From assembly GCA_014380705.1 (NCBI GenBank), contig JACMJI010000189.1:1-16294 (forward strand): a stretch of 16,294 nucleotides of DNA, given 5' to 3'. The stretch comes from Gorillibacterium sp. (lineage in GTDB: Bacteria > Bacillota > Bacilli > Paenibacillales > NBRC-103111). A program made the translations under genes and the position numbers. Under the pieces are notes generated by a model that worked only from the letters and a program-made list of their open reading frames with translations, was not told the DNA's origin and did no database searches. This document shows positions 13,897 through 16,294 of this stretch, piece by piece; positions within the stretch are counted from its first letter, which is position 1, and every line of letters begins with the position of its first letter.

Positions 13897-14886
13897 CTAT
13901 TCGGTTATGGTCATGTCCCCTGAGATTGTTTTGAATGTCAATGACATTCCACCCTCACCTAGGCTACCCGCTACATGTCTCTTGCTCTTATCTGTATACT
14001 TGAACTCGTTCGCGTCAATCTGCACATCACCTGAGACTGTTTTGCTCTCGAGCTTATATGCAGTTTCTTTTGGAAGTACAATTTTAAGATCACCGGAAAC
14101 CGAACTCATCTCGACAGACTTGGCCGCCCCCTGCAAATCAAGAGTTAGCGACCCGGAGGTTGTACTTACATTGCTGATCTCTGCTGTACCCTCAAGCTCG
14201 ACGTCGCCTGATACTGTAGTGACTCGCAACTCTTTTCCCATTAAGTCATGAGCCTCTACATCGCCGGAGGTTGTTCTACTGATCAACTTATCGCCTTGAA
14301 GACGCTTTAGCTGCAAATCGCCAGAAACGGTACTTGCCGTCACATTACCTGTCCAATCCTCAAGCTCAACATCACCGGATGTCGTCTTTGCAACTAGATC
14401 CACACCAGCAAGGTTACGCGCATCAATATCACCCGAGATTGTGGACAGTTCAAACTGGCCCGCCCATACATGGCTTAGTGATTGGTCTCCTGAAGTTGTG
14501 CTTGCATTTAGGCGTTCATAGTGCTTTTTCGGTAGTATAACACTCAGTTTAACGGAAGAAGTACCAAAGAACCCACTGCCCTTTTGGACCACCTGGATAA
14601 TCAACTCGCTACCCTTTAATTCCGAGTTCAAACTGATGTCCTTAGACTTGCTTGCCTTACCGTTTAGCTCAAGCTTAATTTCATTGCCCGTTCCCTGGGT
14701 AATTTGCACGTCTGCACGTGTGGAACTGATCGTCACTTTGTTGATTTCTTCGGCATTAAAGCTTCTACTGTCCCCAATCGGTGATGAAGGTTTATCCGAG
14801 AATAGCGATTGATAAATATAAATCCCAAAAATGCTCAAGCCGATAAAAAAAGCAATCAACAACACTAGAAAAAATGACCTCTTCAA
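13897..14886 (-). CDS. Membrane-anchored DUF4097 (LiaG-like) solenoid protein
   Basis: The 329-residue protein has an N-terminal membrane helix (about 5-27) and an extracytoplasmic body made of beta-strand repeats. SGD occurs at 132, 151, 170, 188, 207, 226, 264, 285 and 322, with SGS at 244, giving a period near 19 residues in the centre. This is the pattern of DUF4097/putative adhesin proteins, often placed with cell-envelope stress genes such as liaG; a beta-helix-like fold is expected. The start is TTG 14886 with AAGGGG upstream, and there is no cysteine at the end of the helix, so it is an anchor rather than a lipoprotein signal. No envelope-stress regulator genes are adjacent. Its own terminator follows. 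The biochemical role is unknown. Confidence 0.85.
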   Translation of the reverse strand: MKRSFFLVLLIAFFIGLSIFGIYIYQSLFSDKPSSPIGDSRSFNAEEINKVTISSTRADVQITQGTGNEIKLELNGKASKSKDISLNSELKGSELIIQVVQKGSGFFGTSSVKLSVILPKKHYERLNASTTSGDQSLSHVWAGQFELSTISGDIDARNLAGVDLVAKTTSGDVELEDWTGNVTASTVSGDLQLKRLQGDKLISRTTSGDVEAHDLMGKELRVTTVSGDVELEGTAEISNVSTTSGSLTLDLQGAAKSVEMSSVSGDLKIVLPKETAYKLESKTVSGDVQIDANEFKYTDKSKRHVAGSLGEGGMSLTFKTISGDMTITE

Positions 14887-15118
14887 ACCAACCGCCCCTT
14901 CCCTCCAAAAACATCCACTTACAAGAATAATTTAACGATACGGTTACCTTTCGGACTCTTAGATCCAACAGCCGAGAACCCTGCTAAACGCTTGTAGTTA
15001 TATTTTAGTCAATTTAATCCTTTTGCAGAACCGATGTTAGTCCAGAATACAAACCGGACCAAAGTCGAGGATTTCTGTAAAATGAGCTATTTTATCTACA
15101 CCCATAAATACCAGAATG

Positions 15119-15127
15119 TGCTATTAT
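15119..15127 (+). promoter_or_regulatory. Possible extended -10 promoter
   Basis: TGCTATTAT fits the extended -10 form TGnTATAAT with one mismatch; no -35 is visible 17 bases upstream. If used, the leader of the small membrane-protein gene would contain the palindrome and all five 19-bp repeats. Confidence 0.3.
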
Positions 15128-15142
15128 TATGAAATAAAATAA

Positions 15143-15163
15143 AATGGAAAAAATTTTTCCATT
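15143..15163. repeat. Perfect 21-bp palindrome
   Basis: AATGGAAAAA (15143-15152) and TTTTTCCATT (15154-15163) are exact reverse complements around a single A. Its right edge overlaps the first repeat of the 19-bp array. Confidence 0.8.
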
Positions 15164-15255
15164 AAGCAACGTTGGTTCTATTAAGCAACGTTGGTTCCAC
15201 TAAGCATCGTTGGTTCTATCGAGCATTGTTGGCTCTATTAAGTACAGTTAATCCT
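15161..15255 (+). repeat. Five tandem 19-bp repeats
   Basis: The units are 15161-15179, 15180-15198, 15199-15217, 15218-15236 and 15237-15255, with consensus ATTAAGCAACGTTGGTTCT. Units 1 and 2 differ at one base, and divergence rises steadily toward unit 5. Each early unit holds the palindrome CAACGTTG. The array ends 22 bases before the downstream gene. Confidence 0.92.
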
Positions 15256-15277
15256 ATGAGGTAAGAGGTGAGTGCAG

Positions 15278-15694
15278 ATGAAGGCCAGGTTTCCTATTTA
15301 CTTTTTTAGTTATTCAATAATACTTTATGCCACCAATGTCGTATGCGAGAAGTTTGTTCTTGGCGGGATTTGGTTCCTTGTATTAAACACCCTCGGATTG
15401 TTAGCTACACAATGGCTTCTTGATCATTGGAAATGGAGCGGGTTGGAGCGCAAATTACATCCTGCATTAGCCGTAGTCCTTCTGGCAGGCGGGCCTTTAC
15501 TTATCAGTTGGTTAAGTTTTGAAGCTGGCGTAAGCTGGCGAGCTGGCGGCATGCACATCATTTGGACCGTTCTGACATTGTTACTTGTCCTGCTGCTCCT
15601 TGTTCTTAATCCCTTAAAGGTAAAAAAAGATCCCTTAGATGAAGTACTTCGTGGAGAAATACAACATTCGGATTGGGAACATATTAATAAATAG
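15278..15694 (+). CDS. Small four-helix membrane protein of unknown function
   Basis: I do not recognise this 138-residue protein. It starts at ATG 15278 with AGAGGTGA (15264-15271) six bases away; a GTG at 15272 is too close to that site. Four hydrophobic segments are visible (about 6-23, 29-48, 62-80 and 92-112), then a charged cytoplasmic tail (KVKKDPLDEVLRGEIQHSDWEHINK). A Trp-rich loop (DHWKWSGLERK) lies between helices 2 and 3. It has no motif pointing to transport or catalysis. Its leader contains the 19-bp repeat array, and hairpins follow on the 3' side. Confidence 0.75.
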   Translation: MKARFPIYFFSYSIILYATNVVCEKFVLGGIWFLVLNTLGLLATQWLLDHWKWSGLERKLHPALAVVLLAGGPLLISWLSFEAGVSWRAGGMHIIWTVLTLLLVLLLLVLNPLKVKKDPLDEVLRGEIQHSDWEHINK

Positions 15695-15702
15695 ACAAGG
15701 AT

Positions 15703-15738
15703 AAACGCCTGTCGGCGACCTGTAGGGCCATGCGTTTT
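15703..15738 (+). terminator. Weak terminator-like hairpin after the small membrane protein gene
   Basis: AAACGC (15703-15708) pairs with GCGTTT (15732-15737) over a 23-base loop that can itself pair in part; only four T's follow. The stronger terminator is further on at 15789. Confidence 0.35.
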
Positions 15739-15788
15739 CCGATCGGAATCAGAATGAACAAATAATATTTATGCATTCTGATAAAGTG

Positions 15789-15837
15789 AAAAAGTCCTCC
15801 TAGCCTCACGTTTAACGTTGAGGTAGAGGACCTTTTT
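15789..15837. terminator. Bidirectional intrinsic terminator
   Basis: AAAAAGTCCTC pairs with GAGGAC-CTTTTT, and inside it CCTCA pairs with TGAGG. The stem is flanked by A's on the left and T's on the right, so it can stop transcription from both the small membrane-protein gene and the minus-strand gene on the right. Confidence 0.85.
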
Positions 15838-15871
15838 GTATAATTAGGAACACTTACGGAATAAATAGATC

Positions 15872-15929
15872 AATTCAGGTGACTTAGCCCTTTAGCTCCA
15901 AGGAGCTAATGCAGTCGAACACCTAAATT
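15872..15929. repeat. Nested inverted repeats at the 3' end of the 4Fe-4S gene
   Basis: A perfect 8-bp stem TTAGCTCC (15892-15899) with GGAGCTAA (15902-15909) sits inside an outer pair, AATTCAGGTG (15872-15881) with CACCTAAATT (15920-15929, one mismatch), and ACT/AGT between them. The outer right arm overlaps the stop of the minus-strand gene. There is no T-run. Confidence 0.6.
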
Positions 15930-16294
15930 CCGAGATTAGACGAAGATTTTGATTTCTTTCCTTTACGAAGCGCCAAGTCTGAGACTGTATTGATAGGGCA
16001 TATGGTACACCAGGTTCTCGGTTTAAAAATCCATGCAAGCAAAAGCCCCAAAACAGTTGTTGTTAGCATCATTGAGTACATTCTAAAGGACAAATGTACT
16101 GCCCAATCAGGAAAGTGTCCAAAATTTAATAATTGAGGCATATTCCAAGGTAATTGAAAAGCAAGTAGAAATCTTACCTTTTCAATAGGTGCCCTTCTCC
16201 CCGTAACCACCATTGAGGTCGACATAGTGAAAACAAATAGATTTAGCATGAAGTACACTAATACAAACCATTTAGCTTTTCCACGGGTAAGCCA
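15923..16294 (-). CDS. Membrane-bound 4Fe-4S protein, NapH/RdxA-like (3' part)
   Basis: The minus-strand frame is open to the window edge, so only the last 123 residues are seen; the GTG at 16258 is internal to this frame. Two membrane helices are visible (about 10-30 and 69-90), followed by TWCTICPINTVSDL with Cys96 and Cys99. A CxxCP motif after a helix and followed by a TxxDL-like segment is typical of the end of an iron-sulfur cluster site in membrane polyferredoxins such as NapH and RdxA relatives. A short basic Ser/Lys tail closes the protein. The missing part should contain more helices and the other cysteines. The exact partner and function cannot be told from this fragment. Confidence 0.65.
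   Translation of the reverse strand, partial: WLTRGKAKWFVLVYFMLNLFVFTMSTSMVVTGRRAPIEKVRFLLAFQLPWNMPQLLNFGHFPDWAVHLSFRMYSMMLTTTVLGLLLAWIFKPRTWCTICPINTVSDLALRKGKKSKSSSNLGI

Larger units (their letters stand above)
14887..15277. other. 391-base non-coding stretch
   Basis: No gene is visible between the divergent DUF4097 gene and the small membrane-protein gene. The left part (14887-15110) is AT-rich and must hold the DUF4097 promoter, but I cannot name a convincing pair. The right part holds a possible extended -10, a 21-bp palindrome and a five-unit 19-bp repeat, listed separately. Confidence 0.7.

Noticed and set aside
13751..14251. Plus-strand 166-codon frame
   Set aside because: It is antisense to the SGD-repeat gene and runs through the terminator and palindromes; its regular Ser/Pro/Thr pattern mirrors the repeats.
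15161..15255. Possible CRISPR or replication iterons
   Set aside because: There are no spacers, the units are contiguous, and no replication or cas gene is near.

Overview
The window looks like chromosomal DNA from a spore-forming Firmicute, most likely Paenibacillus or a close relative. The evidence is a spore germinant-receptor operon, bacterial NHEJ genes of the Ku/LigD type, Gram-positive ribosome binding sites (AGGAGG, GGTGA), many TTG starts, and moderate GC content. I see no rRNA, tRNA, CRISPR array, prophage or insertion sequence.

Left half (1-8943): the 3' part of ku is followed by a four-gene germinant-receptor operon on the plus strand (A subunit, C lipoprotein, small D-type protein, B permease, in the order A-C-D-B). 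A convergent FAD-dependent NADH oxidase gene (nox) follows. Divergent from nox is the two-gene set that normally forms LigD: an ATP-dependent DNA ligase and, as a separate protein, the LigD-type primase-polymerase. The germination operon and nox therefore sit inside a split NHEJ locus. In B. subtilis the ku-ligD operon is expressed in the forespore and protects spore DNA, so co-location with germination genes makes functional sense, but this is inference. The ligase/polymerase junction carries a 53-bp tandem duplication that creates an 18-codon micro-ORF joined to both neighbours by ATGA overlaps. The nox/ligase intergenic region holds three motif-like operators (one Rex/Fnr-like, two Fur/PerR-like).

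Middle (8973-12603, all minus strand): an ABC-2 exporter pair (ATPase and permease), a SAM-dependent methyltransferase of the PF13679 type, and an upstream short coiled-coil protein of unknown function.

Right (12700-16294): a ZIP-family metal transporter (ZupT-like, plus strand) with a clear sigma-A promoter; a dense array of nested palindromes; a DUF4097/LiaG-like membrane-anchored solenoid protein (minus) with a good terminator; a non-coding stretch with a 21-bp palindrome and five 19-bp tandem repeats, just before a small four-helix membrane protein (plus); a bidirectional terminator; and the 3' end of a membrane-bound 4Fe-4S protein (minus), cut by the window edge.

I did not find a clear new multi-gene system. 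The most unusual items are the split NHEJ/germination neighbourhood, the duplication-born micro-ORF, the extended A and B germination subunits, and the two non-coding repeat arrays.
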